7,425 nt of DNA from GWF2-50-93 sp041666985. GTDB lineage: Bacteria > Verrucomicrobiota > Lentisphaeria > Victivallales > GWF2-50-93. The translations under genes were made by a program, and so were the position numbers. Numbering within the stretch: position 1 is the stretch's first letter; the number at the start of each line of letters is the position of its first letter. A model generated the notes under the pieces. The model was not told the origin of the DNA. It saw nothing but the letters and a program-made list of their open reading frames with translations, and made no database searches. This document shows, in pieces, positions 7,264-7,425 of this stretch. Location of the stretch: positions 1-7,425 of the forward strand of contig JBAYFV010000188.1 of NCBI GenBank assembly GCA_041666985.1, read 5' to 3'.

Positions 7264-7408
7264 CCTAACCAGCGCAGTTGAAAGCTAGAATTACGCGCAA
7301 GCAACTCATAATTAATCACGTACGGCAATTATCTTCAATAACTTTTTGTTATATCGGCTTTAAAAAATAAAAATCGCGCTATGCTATCCTTGCATAAACC
7401 CTTAAAAT
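7264..7408. other. Intergenic region with no clear gene
   Basis: This AT-rich stretch follows the large gene. The only hairpin seen is a 5-base stem ATAAC/GTTAT around TTTTT (7338-7352), too weak to call a terminator. TTTAAA at 7359-7364 and TATGCT at 7380-7385 are 15 bases apart and could be a poor promoter for the next gene. Confidence 0.4.
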
Positions 7409-7413
7409 AAGGA
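7409..7413 (+). promoter_or_regulatory. Ribosome binding site for the gene at the right edge
   Basis: AAGGA lies 8 bases before the ATG at 7422, in the same AAGGATG context as at ettA. An upstream ATCCTT (7386-7391) is exactly complementary to AAGGAT (7409-7414), so a 6-base stem with a 17-base loop could cover the site. Confidence 0.5.
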
Positions 7414-7421
7414 TGGATAAC

Positions 7422-7425
7422 ATGA
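7422..7425 (+). CDS. Start of a further gene, cut by the window edge
   Basis: An ATG follows a good Shine-Dalgarno at proper spacing, and the window ends one base after it. Nothing can be said of the product. Confidence 0.4.

Noticed and set aside
7338..7352. Intrinsic terminator after the large gene
   Set aside because: The stem is only 5 AT-rich base pairs and no T-run follows.
1..7425. tRNA, rRNA, CRISPR array, insertion sequence or att sites
   Set aside because: No cloverleaf, direct-repeat array, transposase or integrase sequence was seen on either strand.

Overview
The window looks like ordinary bacterial chromosome from a Gram-negative organism. Two adjacent genes encode Sec-type signal peptides, one product carries CsgG/LpoB-like envelope domains, and the translation factor EttA is present. 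The mix of CBM9-like, CsgG-like and archaemetzincin-like domains in large exported proteins, with moderate GC, would suit a PVC-type bacterium such as Lentisphaerota or a relative. That placement is a guess from domain content and was not tested.

Layout, all on the + strand. (1) Bases 2-529: the 3' part of a left-handed beta-helix (hexapeptide) acyltransferase, cut by the left edge. (2) Bases 512-559: a near-perfect 48-base palindrome covering its last codons and stop. (3) Bases 698-2371: a complete ettA (ABC-F translational throttle), with a short intergenic region and candidate -10 upstream. (4) Bases 2372-2471: intergenic, with a possible promoter. (5) Bases 2472-3467: an exported 331-residue protein with an N-terminal CsgG/LpoB-like domain. 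(6) Bases 3475-7263, only 7 bases further on: an exported 1262-residue multidomain protein. (7) Bases 7264-7421: intergenic, leading to an SD and the first codon of a further gene at the right edge.

The two-gene unit at 2472-7263 is the part worth attention. The large protein reads as signal peptide, CBM9-like domain, beta-rich linker domains, one degenerate and one clear CsgG/LpoB-like domain, a TPR-like helical region, and a Cys-rich C-terminal domain. I recognise that last domain as an archaemetzincin fold. It keeps the family's Cys4 structural zinc motif and the R-x-Q-Y motif but has lost the catalytic HExxHxxGxxH. The smaller protein shares the CsgG-like fold, so the two may act together at the cell envelope. 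I know of no described system with this architecture; the function is unknown and no catalytic role is supported.

The acyltransferase and EttA are conventional genes and probably unrelated to the two-gene unit. EttA uses mostly CGC/CGT arginine codons, whereas the pair uses many AGG codons and is more AT-rich. This fits different expression levels or a different origin.
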